A stretch of DNA of 64,000 nucleotides from Bryobacter sp. CoA8 C33 (lineage in GTDB: Bacteria > Acidobacteriota > Terriglobia > Bryobacterales > Bryobacteraceae), in assembly GCA_019931185.1 (NCBI GenBank), contig JAINDK010000083.1, positions 1 to 64,000 of the forward strand, given 5' to 3'. How positions within the stretch are numbered: position 1 is the stretch's first letter; the number at the start of each line of letters is the position of its first letter. A program made the translations under genes and the position numbers. Shown here piece after piece: positions 31,701 through 41,608 of the stretch. The notes beneath the pieces were generated by a model, which had not been told where the DNA came from, did not search any database, and was given only the letters and a program-made list of their open reading frames with translations.

Positions 31701-32318
31701 CGTCGCCAATTGCCCCCCGTTCGAGCCCGTGTCGATGTTCGTCACCCCGTCCACCATCAGGTTGTTTTGGTTGTTCCGGTTTCCGTTCACCGATCCGCCC
31801 ACCCCGCCCGTCGGCACCACCCCCGGCACCGTCCTCGTCAGATCGAGAAACGACCGCCCATTCAACGCCAGGTTGATCACCTGATTGCCCGTCAGCACGC
31901 CCCCCTTCTCGGCTCCGCGCGTCTGCAGGATCACACCCGAGGCTTCCACCGTGATCGAGTCCGTCACCGCCCCCACCGTCAATTGTATGTCCGGCAGGTC
32001 CAGACGGTCGTTGGCCGATACCCGGATTTCACTCCGCTCATACTTCTTAAATCCCGCCGCCTCCACCGTTACCCGGTACAGCGCCGGCTTCAGCGGATTA
32101 AAGAAAAACACACCATCCGTATTCGTCGTAACTTCACGGTTGTCCCCCTGCGCCACATCGATCAGCGTGACCTTCGCACCAGGCACCAGCCCCCCCTGCG
32201 CATCGCGGATTACCCCGCGTATCGATCCAGAGGATTGCTGTGCCAGTGCCATGCCGGCCACAAAGAGGGACAAGACAACGGAGCGCAACATACTGTTGCG
32301 CAGCGAACAAAGCTGCAT
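28788..32318 (-). CDS. Oar-type TonB-dependent outer-membrane receptor
   Basis: The protein of about 1176 residues has a signal peptide ending GMALAQ and a carboxypeptidase-regulatory-like domain (IRGVIRDAQGGLVPGAKVTLID). The plug carries LALNGRSFLDL, NLMVDGVTNIDTGSNGG and GRSSGAAISVVTKSGT. A very long barrel ends in FIQLAAKIYF with the terminal aromatic used for BAM-dependent insertion. It likely imports large substrates. ATG 32318 has GGGGTG six bases upstream; GTG 32327 is an in-frame alternative. A sigma70-like promoter is at 32376-32404 and a strong terminator follows the stop, so this gene is probably monocistronic. Confidence 0.93.
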   Translation of the reverse strand: MQLCSLRNSMLRSVVLSLFVAGMALAQQSSGSIRGVIRDAQGGLVPGAKVTLIDVAQGDNREVTTNTDGVFFFNPLKPALYRVTVEAAGFKKYERSEIRVSANDRLDLPDIQLTVGAVTDSITVEASGVILQTRGAEKGGVLTGNQVINLALNGRSFLDLTRTVPGVVPTGGVGGSVNGNRNNQNNLMVDGVTNIDTGSNGGQLATMNIDQIAEFKMLTNSQPAEYGRSSGAAISVVTKSGTRDLHGTGYIFHRHEGLNANNWRNNVEGRARQLFRDNTAGFNVGGPAYIPKLNPNRDKLFFFVGIEWQNRLSPNALRSVTVPTAAQRNGNFQGTTLGDGRPVFIRDPLSEQACNQTAGGGGCFPNNIIPASRINADGQRILNFYPTPNVPIDPQFNYQTQVSDTFPRREHIYRGDYNISDKWRFYSRFMHTKSEQDRAYGQWNADYNIPFGPMNFGNPGWSWVNNLTTTINPTLTNEFIFGSSKNRLNIDPVDQAFDRGKLGLSYRMPFSGDTLNLVQNWRFGGVPNAPFSNFAGTPFRNFNHTYDITDNVTKVFGRHTMKAGIYLHKSLKDQTAFTSVNGDIWFDQNTQNPGDTNWAFSNALLGNFDRLAQSNKVLNGQYRYWNVEWFVQDNWRVNNKLTLDYGMRFYWIQPQYDAARQTSSFNPALFDANARAVLIQPARVNGVNVGINPATGATVPNALVGSILNNNRGFVNGLYANGMGLSGDANYLPGLIENRGIHYAPRLGIAYQVNEKTVVRTGFGIFYDRFQGNPVFDMLPNTPSTIRPTYFFGNLGTIQSLQGSFFPNNVRGFDRNGNIPTTYQWNVTVQRQLGQRTSLETAYVANVAHHTLSTYDFNAMPFGSAWRRENQDPRTANLSATSFDGRTALPVNLYRPYLGHGDAVVTGFGASSNYHSLQVSLNKNSGKGLNYGFAYTWSKAMGVSSGDGDRLHPTNYRLANYSYLAFDVPHMLVTNFIYDVPNLTKTLKGMDNAVTRQIFGGWQVSGLISMIGGQPSNIGVAFQGIGGELNRVYTGSESVAPRVGVRSNPILGRGDRTDVRYVDANAFVAPQVGSQGLESAQRIVRLPGVNNWDISIFKNIGLGREGRFLQLRCEMFNAPNHTQFSDFNRTATFNPTTGAITNLPTALGGGGGRFGFGAVTAARDPRFIQLAAKIYF

Positions 32319-32375
32319 TGCATTCACCCCAAGAAGAATCTCCGCTGCTCCACGAGGAGTCAGCAGGCTTCAGGA

Positions 32376-32404
32376 AACATATAACAGCTTTCAGTCGTTG
32401 TCAA
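32376..32404 (-). promoter_or_regulatory. Sigma70-type promoter of the second TonB receptor
   Basis: On the - strand TTGACA (32404-32399) and TATGTT (32381-32376) are separated by exactly 17 bp. It lies about 60 bp upstream of the receptor start with no other gene between. The -35 box is perfect. Confidence 0.75.
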
Positions 32405-32441
32405 ACCCCCCCATAAATGCGAATACTTGCACATATCCACC

Positions 32442-33470
32442 TCAGCAAATGTGCGCCCCACGCGTCTCCAAATACACCGAATACAGGCTCTGACTGCCGC
32501 ACATGAACAACCGGTTCCGCCTCGTTCCCCCAAAGCAGACATTCGCGCAAATCTCTGGCAGCAAAATCAGCCCGATCCGCTGTCCTTGCGGCGAGAATAC
32601 ATGCACCCCGTCATAGCCTTCTCCCACCCAGCCCGCCGAGGCGTAAATGTTGCCCTCCACGTCCGCGCGAATTCCGTCCGCCAGCCCCGCTCCCTTGCCC
32701 GGCAATTCCATCGAGCAGAACTGCTTGCCCCCGCGCAGCCCCTTCCCCTCCACGTCCCATACCTTGATGTTTTTCGGCGCCTGCGGATAATGCGTCGACC
32801 CCGTATCGGCCACATACAGCTTCTTATAATCCGGTGAGAAACACAGCCCGTTCGGCTTGTAAATCTCATCGCTTACCTTCGTGATCCCCCCCGCCGGATC
32901 AATCCGGTAAATCGCCTCCTTTTGCGACATCTCCGCCTTGTTCCCCTCATAATTCTGCAGAATCCCGTAGCCAGGATCCGTGAACCAGATCGACCCATCC
33001 GGATGCACCACCGCATCGTTCGGCGCGTTCAACGGCTTGCCCTCAAACTTGTCCGCCAGCACGCTCGTCGTGCCGTTCAACTCATATCGCGACACTCTCC
33101 GGTTGCCGTGCTCACACGAGATCTGCCGCCCCTGGTAATCGAACGTATTCCCGTTTGAATACCCAGCCGGCTCATGGATCACCGATACATGCCCGTCATC
33201 CTCAATCCAGCGGTATTGCTTGTTGTTCGGGATATCGCTCCACACCAGATACTTGCCCCCTCCATGCCAGGCCGGGCCTTCCGCCCACAAAAATCCCGTC
33301 GCATGACGCAGAATCGTCGTGTTGCCGATCTTGATCTTGGCAAAGGCGGGCTCGAGCGCAATCACATCCGGTTCCGGATAGCGGATCGGACGCTGACCGC
33401 TGTAATCACGATTCGGGGTCTGGGCCGCTACCGGGGCGGCAAGTACGGGCAAGAAGTTGCGGCGTGTCAT
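32442..33470 (-). CDS. SMP-30/gluconolactonase/LRE-family protein
   Basis: The 342-residue protein has a leader with two Arg (TRRNFLPVLAAPVAAQ) and a six-bladed propeller of the SMP-30 type. Likely metal ligands lie in WAEGPAW (Glu), LNAPNDAVVHPDG (Asn), NGLCFSPD and LADGIRADVEG (Asp). Family members hydrolyse sugar-acid lactones such as gluconolactone. Placed between two TonB receptors and near two sugar-acid dehydratase-like enzymes, it fits sugar lactone breakdown in the periplasm. It starts 41 bp after the upstream receptor gene. Confidence 0.88.
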   Translation of the reverse strand: MTRRNFLPVLAAPVAAQTPNRDYSGQRPIRYPEPDVIALEPAFAKIKIGNTTILRHATGFLWAEGPAWHGGGKYLVWSDIPNNKQYRWIEDDGHVSVIHEPAGYSNGNTFDYQGRQISCEHGNRRVSRYELNGTTSVLADKFEGKPLNAPNDAVVHPDGSIWFTDPGYGILQNYEGNKAEMSQKEAIYRIDPAGGITKVSDEIYKPNGLCFSPDYKKLYVADTGSTHYPQAPKNIKVWDVEGKGLRGGKQFCSMELPGKGAGLADGIRADVEGNIYASAGWVGEGYDGVHVFSPQGQRIGLILLPEICANVCFGGTRRNRLFMCGSQSLYSVYLETRGAHIC

Positions 33471-33511
33471 GCGCGCTCAAATTTATCACAAGCTCGCGCC
33501 TTCCGCTCCCC

Positions 33512-36500
33512 CTACCAACTCAAATTCAGCGCCAGCTTGATAAATCGCGGTAAATTCCGCTGCGTCGGGTCCAATTGTCCAAACCGCGGGTTCGTCACAT
33601 CGAGCGAACCCGATGCCAGCGTCGAATACCACGGCCGGTTCATCGCATTCACCATCTCGAAGCGGAACTGCAGCCGCATCCGCTCCCGGATCGGAAAGAA
33701 CTTCGCCAGCGACGCATCCCAGTTCTGATAGCCCGGCACGCGCACGTCGTTAAACCGCGTCGGAAAATCCCGCAGCTCAAACGGCGTCAACGCCGAAACC
33801 CGGCGCCCATTGGCGTCATCCCACAACGTCGTGTCAAAGTAACGCCCAAACGTCGCTTTGTCGCCCAGATTCGCCGACCCCGCCCGCACCGGCTTCGCGT
33901 TCGGAAAATCCGCGTTCCACCCAGACTGGTACGTGATGTTGAAATTCAACTGCCACCCTGACAGCACAAACCGCGCCGCCCCCGACAGATTCGGGCTCGA
34001 TGGCACATCCCACACTCCCGCCAGCGCCCACTTATGCGTCAGATCGATCTGGTTCGCCGACCGGTCCTCGAGCGGCGTCGCCAACGGATTCCCATAGTTG
34101 TAATCCTGCGCCCGCAACAGCGAAACACGCTCCCTCACCCGGATCAGCGTATAGCTGCTGTTGAACACCAGCCCCCGCGAATACCGCTTCGTCAGCTTCG
34201 TCTGCAGCCCATCATAGGTCTGCGATCCGATCGGCAGATTGTTGAACGCAAAGCCACCATACTGCGGATACGGCAGCAGTAACTCCTGCCGCGCGATGTT
34301 CGCCCCGTTCTTCGAGGCATTGTTCGGAATCAGGCCCCGCATCGGATTCGGCACCTGCGTCGTATAGTACGCCGTATCGATCGCCCCCGACGCCTGCCGC
34401 CGCCCCATCTGGTCCGCCGGTATCACGTTGATGTTCGTGTTCACCGGCAACGACGCCGAACGGTTCCCCACATAACCCGCCTCCGCCAGCATATTCCCCG
34501 GCAACTCATGCTGCACATCGATGGAATACTGTTGCGAGCTCGGCAGGTTCCGGTCCAGATAGTTGATGTTCAACCCCTCCCCCAGAAAACTCCCCAGCCC
34601 CAAACTGTTCCCAATCGGCGCCAATAGCCTTCCCCCCGGCAAATTCGCAAACGCATTCGTCAGGTTCACCGCCGGCGTCAGATTCCCGTCCGTCGACACA
34701 ATCGCCCCCGTCGTTCGCGAAAAACCCTGCGTCGCCCCCGACTCGTTTTGGCCCAGATAATAAAGCCCGTATCCCCCGCGCAGCACCCACTTCGGCGCCA
34801 GCTTATACGCTACCCCCACCCGCGGCTGTATGTTGTTCCGGTCCCGGTTGAACGAAGTCCGCGGCGACCCGCCATTATTCGCAAACAACGGCCCACCCTT
34901 CAACGTCAAACCCGGCGCCGTGATCGGCGCGCTCACCCCAAAGTCAAAACCCCTCAACATCCGGTCATAGCGCTCCACCAGCGGCGACTCATAGTCATAG
35001 CGCAAACCCAAATTCAACGTCAGCCGCGATGTCACCTTCCAGTCGTCCTGCACAAACACCGCGTAATATCGGTTCCGGAACGCCGTGTCGATACCCCGGT
35101 CCACGCTCGCCGCCGTCGGCAGCCCCAGCAGAAAACTCGCCAGTTCATTGCCCGACACCGCATCCGGCGTATTCGCCCGTGCCTGCGTCCAGTTCTTGCC
35201 AAAGTTGTAAAAACCCGAAGCGTTCCCCGGGTTCGCCCGGTTGTCGCGAAAATCCCGCACCTCACCCCCTACCTTCAGAAAATGCTTCCCCTTCACCAGA
35301 CTCAGGTTCGGCTGCAATGTGTAAGCGTCGTTCGTCCCCGGCGTGATCGGCCTCCCATTCCCGATCTGTGCGTACGATCCCAAATTGAATCCCGGAAATT
35401 GCAGCACGCTGAATTGCCCCACCAGCGAGTCCGCAAACCCCAACTGCCGCGGATCAAATCCCGTCCCATACCCGTTGCCCCCCGCCTCCTCCCACCGCGC
35501 CAGCCCCGCCCGCAGGTTGAACGTCGTCGTCGGGTTCAGCGTCGTCGTCCAGTCCGCAATCCAGTTCCGCCCATTCCGGTTCAACGGCGTGTTGCCCGAA
35601 GACTCCGCCACCGACCGCTCCGGCCACACCAGCCCCCGAAACTCCTGAAACGGATTCTGCCCATACCGAAAATACAGGTTGTTCCGTGAATTGATCACAT
35701 AGTCCATCCGCCCCGACCACTGGTCCATATTCGCCACCCACCGCGAGGGGTAAATGTAATTGTTGATCCGCGCCGGCCCCTCCCCGGGTGAGGTCGGGTT
35801 GATGTAATAACGCAACACATTCGACGCCACCGGATGGATCCGCGCTGCCGGAATCCGGTTGCCCGGAAACTGCTGCCGGTTCCCCGCCGCATCCGTCGTC
35901 AACGGATCAAACACCCCCACCTGCGCCCCCTGCGCATTCAACAAGGTCGTGAAATCCCCCGTCCGCCACTCCGGCAACGGCACAGACAACGATCCCGGAT
36001 CCGCCGATCTCTGCCGCATCGCTTCATAAGAAACCAGCCAGAACAACTTGTTCCGCCCATCAAACAACTTCGGGATCATCACCGGCCCCGATGCCTGGAT
36101 CCCATACGTGTTGATATTCATCGGCGGCTTCTTCGCCCCGATCCGGTTCAGCTCCGACTGGTTCGCGTTCAATTCCTCGGCCTGAAAATACTCAAACGCA
36201 TTCCCGTGAAACTGGTTCGCACCCCCCTTGGTCACAATCGACACAATGCCCCCGCCCGTCCTCCCGTACTGCGAATCGTACGTGTTCGTCAGCACCTTGA
36301 ACTCCTGTACCGTCTCCATCGTCGGAATGTGAATCACCGTCCGGTCCCCGCGCACATTCGAGATCCCGTCCAGCAGCACTTCATTCTCCCGGTTGCGCCC
36401 GCCATTGATCGAGATCCCCGTCGTCCCCCCGATATCAAACGAACGCAGATACCGCCACTCCCCCGTCTTGATCACTCCCGCCGCCGACCACGCAATCTGA

Positions 36501-36946
36501 AACGGATTCCGCCCCTGCGTCGGTACGTTCTGAATCAATTCATTGGCGATCACCTGCGACCGCGACGCCGACTCCGTCTCAAGCAGCGACACCTCCCCCG
36601 ATACCGTCACCGACTGCGTCAACTCCCCCACCTCCAACTCCACGTCCACCCGCGCCCGGTCCTGCGCCTGCAACACGATGTCCTGCCGGATAAACTTCTT
36701 AAACCCCTTCACCTGCGCCGTCAGCGTGTACTTTCCCGGCGGCAGAAACGGCAGTACATAGTTCCCCGCCGACGTCGAGGCCGCCGACAACGTCGCATTC
36801 GTCGCCGTATTCAATACGATGATTTCCGCGCCCGCCACCGGCGCGCCACTCTTATCTGTCACCAGTCCGGATAGGGAGGCGCGCACTTCCTGAGACAGAG
36901 CCGCCGGTACAAGAGCGAGAAGCAATACAAGAGTTCTAAGCATCAT
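33512..36946 (-). CDS. Oar-type TonB-dependent outer-membrane receptor
   Basis: The 1144-residue protein has a signal peptide (MMLRTLVLLLALVPAALSQ) and a carboxypeptidase-regulatory-like domain (LSGLVTDKSGAPVAGAEIIV). The plug shows NVPTQGRNPFQIAWS, NEVLLDGISNVRGDR and GRTGGGIVSIVTKGGANQFHG. The barrel ends RFIKLALNLSW. It is similar in build to the other two receptors but diverged in the plug, suggesting a different ligand. It is followed 41 bp later by the SMP-30 lactonase and preceded by folP 65 bp upstream, so the start of its transcript is unclear. Confidence 0.93.
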   Translation of the reverse strand: MMLRTLVLLLALVPAALSQEVRASLSGLVTDKSGAPVAGAEIIVLNTATNATLSAASTSAGNYVLPFLPPGKYTLTAQVKGFKKFIRQDIVLQAQDRARVDVELEVGELTQSVTVSGEVSLLETESASRSQVIANELIQNVPTQGRNPFQIAWSAAGVIKTGEWRYLRSFDIGGTTGISINGGRNRENEVLLDGISNVRGDRTVIHIPTMETVQEFKVLTNTYDSQYGRTGGGIVSIVTKGGANQFHGNAFEYFQAEELNANQSELNRIGAKKPPMNINTYGIQASGPVMIPKLFDGRNKLFWLVSYEAMRQRSADPGSLSVPLPEWRTGDFTTLLNAQGAQVGVFDPLTTDAAGNRQQFPGNRIPAARIHPVASNVLRYYINPTSPGEGPARINNYIYPSRWVANMDQWSGRMDYVINSRNNLYFRYGQNPFQEFRGLVWPERSVAESSGNTPLNRNGRNWIADWTTTLNPTTTFNLRAGLARWEEAGGNGYGTGFDPRQLGFADSLVGQFSVLQFPGFNLGSYAQIGNGRPITPGTNDAYTLQPNLSLVKGKHFLKVGGEVRDFRDNRANPGNASGFYNFGKNWTQARANTPDAVSGNELASFLLGLPTAASVDRGIDTAFRNRYYAVFVQDDWKVTSRLTLNLGLRYDYESPLVERYDRMLRGFDFGVSAPITAPGLTLKGGPLFANNGGSPRTSFNRDRNNIQPRVGVAYKLAPKWVLRGGYGLYYLGQNESGATQGFSRTTGAIVSTDGNLTPAVNLTNAFANLPGGRLLAPIGNSLGLGSFLGEGLNINYLDRNLPSSQQYSIDVQHELPGNMLAEAGYVGNRSASLPVNTNINVIPADQMGRRQASGAIDTAYYTTQVPNPMRGLIPNNASKNGANIARQELLLPYPQYGGFAFNNLPIGSQTYDGLQTKLTKRYSRGLVFNSSYTLIRVRERVSLLRAQDYNYGNPLATPLEDRSANQIDLTHKWALAGVWDVPSSPNLSGAARFVLSGWQLNFNITYQSGWNADFPNAKPVRAGSANLGDKATFGRYFDTTLWDDANGRRVSALTPFELRDFPTRFNDVRVPGYQNWDASLAKFFPIRERMRLQFRFEMVNAMNRPWYSTLASGSLDVTNPRFGQLDPTQRNLPRFIKLALNLSW

Positions 36947-37011
36947 GGATGTCCGGCACTATATCAGTACCCGCCACCCGGGAAAAGCCGCGATTGCCTA
37001 AATTTTCTTCA

Positions 37012-37866
37012 CTAGCGGTCGTTCCGCCACTGATTCAGAATCCCGTCCGCCACCGTGATCACCGGCTTGATCGCTTCCAGATCGTGTATGCGCACTATGT
37101 ACGCCCCCGACAGAATCGCCGCCGTCACCCCAGCTGCACCCGCGAACTGCTGCTCCCGCTCATTCGCCGTGTTGATCAGAAACTTCTTCGTCGGGCCCAC
37201 CATCACCGGCACTCCAATTCCGCCCAGTACCCCCATCCGCCCCAGAATCTCGTAGTTCTGCTCCTTGCGCTTACCGAATCCTAACCCCGGATCAATTACC
37301 AGCCGAAACTTCTCTATCCCCGCCCGCAGCGCCCGGTGCACCGCCGCATCCAGATCCTTCGCCACCGTCCCCACTACATCCTTGGCCGGCGGCAGCTTCC
37401 CCCACGATTCCGGCCTCCCCCGCATATGATTCAGAATCAGCCCCGCATCATGCGCCAACACCGCCTTGGCCAGCGTCGGCTCCCACGTCAGTCCGCTCGG
37501 GTCGTTGATAATCTCAACCCCCATCTTCAACACTTCCTCCGCTACCGCCGCCTTATACGTCGACACGCAAAGCGGCGTCGAAATCCGGTTCTTCAGCCGC
37601 TTCAACACCGGCACCAGCCGCGCCAACTCCTCCTCCGCCGTAAACGGCTTAAACCCCGGCCGCGTCGGCTCCGCCCCCAAATCGATAACATCCGCCCCCT
37701 GCTCTTCATACTTCAGCGCAATCGCCAATACCCGCTCCGGGTCGAGCGCCCGCGGCGTTTCCTCAATCGGCGAGATCGGGATCGGCGCAATGATAAACGT
37801 TCGCTGCCCCAGCCTCAGCGTGCGCGACTTCAATTTCCAGTCGATAGTTCGGCGGATGATGGCCAT
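37012..37866 (-). CDS. folP: Dihydropteroate synthase-like protein with altered active site
   Basis: The 284-residue protein has the dihydropteroate synthase TIM barrel: GADVIDLGAEPTRPG, IINDPSG (Asn121), VIDPGLGFGK (Asp192), GPTKKFL (Lys227/228) and VRIHD (Arg259, His261). However, the N-terminal loop that normally reads NVTPDSFSDGG is APIPISPIEE, the SIDT aspartate is Ser102 (CVSTYK), and the EST motif is EPT with Pro67. In known enzymes these positions bind pyrophosphate/Mg and the pterin. It may be a divergent true enzyme or a paralogue with another role. It follows tyrS by 5 bp and ends its run before a TonB receptor. Confidence 0.8.
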   Translation of the reverse strand: MAIIRRTIDWKLKSRTLRLGQRTFIIAPIPISPIEETPRALDPERVLAIALKYEEQGADVIDLGAEPTRPGFKPFTAEEELARLVPVLKRLKNRISTPLCVSTYKAAVAEEVLKMGVEIINDPSGLTWEPTLAKAVLAHDAGLILNHMRGRPESWGKLPPAKDVVGTVAKDLDAAVHRALRAGIEKFRLVIDPGLGFGKRKEQNYEILGRMGVLGGIGVPVMVGPTKKFLINTANEREQQFAGAAGVTAAILSGAYIVRIHDLEAIKPVITVADGILNQWRNDR

Positions 37867-37871
37867 GAATT

Positions 37872-40198
<2,327 letters not shown>

Positions 40199-40237
40199 AC
40201 GAGATAGTCTATAGGCATAGGGGAGAATGCATAACTC

Positions 40238-40648
40238 ATGAAAATCTCGGTTAAGGCCGAGTATGCCCTACAGGCCGTTTTCGATCTCGCCACTCAGCCC
40301 GGCGGCGCCGCCGTCCGCATCGCTGACATCGCCCGCCGCCAAGGCATACCGCAAAAATTCCTCGAACTCATCCTCTCCAATCTCAAACAAGGCGGCTTCG
40401 TCGAATCCCGCCGTGGCGCCGACGGCGGCTACATGCTCGCCAAACCCGCCTCCCAACTCATCGTCGCCGACATCATCCGCCACCTCGACGGCCCCAGCGA
40501 ACGCCGCACCTCCACCGCGGGCTTCGAGGACATGTGGAAGAATGTCGACGAAGCCGTCGACTCCATCCTCGGCCACACCACCTTTGAACAACTCGCCGAC
40601 AACTGGAAAGCAAAGCAGTCCCAATACATCGCCAACTGGGAGATTTAA
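40238..40648 (+). CDS. Rrf2-family transcriptional regulator, CymR-like
   Basis: The 136-residue protein has the Rrf2 winged helix: KISVKAEYALQAVFDLA, IADIARRQGIPQKFLELIL, NLKQGGFVESRRGADGGYML. It contains no cysteine at all, so it cannot bind the Fe-S cluster of IscR/NsrR types. This fits the CymR branch, which senses cysteine status by binding the cysteine synthase CysK. The very next gene, 3 bp away, is cysK, strongly suggesting a CymR/CysK pair controlling sulfur metabolism. Targets cannot be read from this window. Confidence 0.9.
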   Translation: MKISVKAEYALQAVFDLATQPGGAAVRIADIARRQGIPQKFLELILSNLKQGGFVESRRGADGGYMLAKPASQLIVADIIRHLDGPSERRTSTAGFEDMWKNVDEAVDSILGHTTFEQLADNWKAKQSQYIANWEI

Positions 40649-40651
40649 GCC

Positions 40652-41608
40652 ATGCACTTCTTCGAAGACAATTCCCTCTCCATCGGACGCACCCCCCTCG
40701 TCCGCCTCAATCGCGTCACCGCTGGGGCCAAAGCCACCGTCCTCGCCAAAATCGAGGGCCGCAACCCCGCCTACAGCGTTAAATGCCGCATCGGCGCCGC
40801 CATGATCTGGGACGCCGAACAGAAAGGCCTCCTCGGCCCCGGCAAGGAAATCGTCGAACCCACCTCCGGCAACACCGGCATCGCTCTCGCCTTCGTTGCC
40901 GCCGCCCGCGGCATCCCCGTCACCCTCACCATGCCCGAGACCATGTCCATCGAACGCCGCAAGGTCCTCAAGGCCTTCGGCGCCAATCTCGTTCTCACTC
41001 CCGGCGCCTCCGGCATGCGCGGCGCCATCGAGGAGGCCGAGCGCATCCGCGCCTCGGACCCCGGCAAATTCGTGCTCTTGCAACAATTCCAGAATCCCGC
41101 CAACCCCGCTATCCACATGAAAACCACCGGCCCCGAGATCTGGGAAGACACCGATGGCAAAATCGACATCTTCGTCGCCGGCGTCGGCACCGGCGGCACC
41201 ATCACCGGCGTCAGCCGCTACATCAAGCACGAGAAAAACAAACCCATCCGCAGCGTCGCCGTTGAACCCGCCCACAGCCCCGTCATCTCCCAAACCCGCC
41301 TCGGCGAAACCCCCAAGCCCGGCCCCCATAAGATCCAGGGTATCGGCGCCGGCTTCATCCCCGGCACCCTCGACCTCTCCGTCGTCGACCACGTCGAACA
41401 GGTCACCAATGACGAAGCCGTCGACATGGCCCGCCGCCTCGCCCGCGAAGAAGGCATCCTCTGCGGCATCTCCTGCGGCGCCGCCGCCGTCGGCGCCATC
41501 CGCATGGCCATGCTCCCCGAAAACGAAGGCAAACTCATCGTCGTCGTCCTCCCCGATGCCGGCGAACGATACCTCACCAGTGTCCTGTTTGAAGGAATCG
41601 TTGATTAA
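40652..41608 (+). CDS. cysK: Cysteine synthase A (O-acetylserine sulfhydrylase)
   Basis: The 318-residue PLP enzyme joins O-acetylserine and sulfide to cysteine in the cytoplasm. It shows TPLVRLNRV, the PLP lysine in SVKCRIGA (Lys44), the substrate loop TSGNTG (71-76), [10 protein letters not shown] (phosphate cup) and [11 protein letters not shown]. Length is standard. It sits directly after the cysteine-free Rrf2 gene and may moonlight as its co-regulator, as known for CymR. The U32 gene start overlaps its end by 8 bp if TTG 41601 is used. Confidence 0.96.
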   Translation: MHFFEDNSLSIGRTPLVRLNRVTAGAKATVLAKIEGRNPAYSVKCRIGAAMIWDAEQKGLLGPGKEIVEPTSGNTGIALAFVAAARGIPVTLTMPETMSIERRKVLKAFGANLVLTPGASGMRGAIEEAERIRASDPGKFVLLQQFQNPANPAIHMKTTGPEIWEDTDGKIDIFVAGVGTGGTITGVSRYIKHEKNKPIRSVAVEPAHSPVISQTRLGETPKPGPHKIQGIGAGFIPGTLDLSVVDHVEQVTNDEAVDMARRLAREEGILCGISCGAAAVGAIRMAMLPENEGKLIVVVLPDAGERYLTSVLFEGIVD

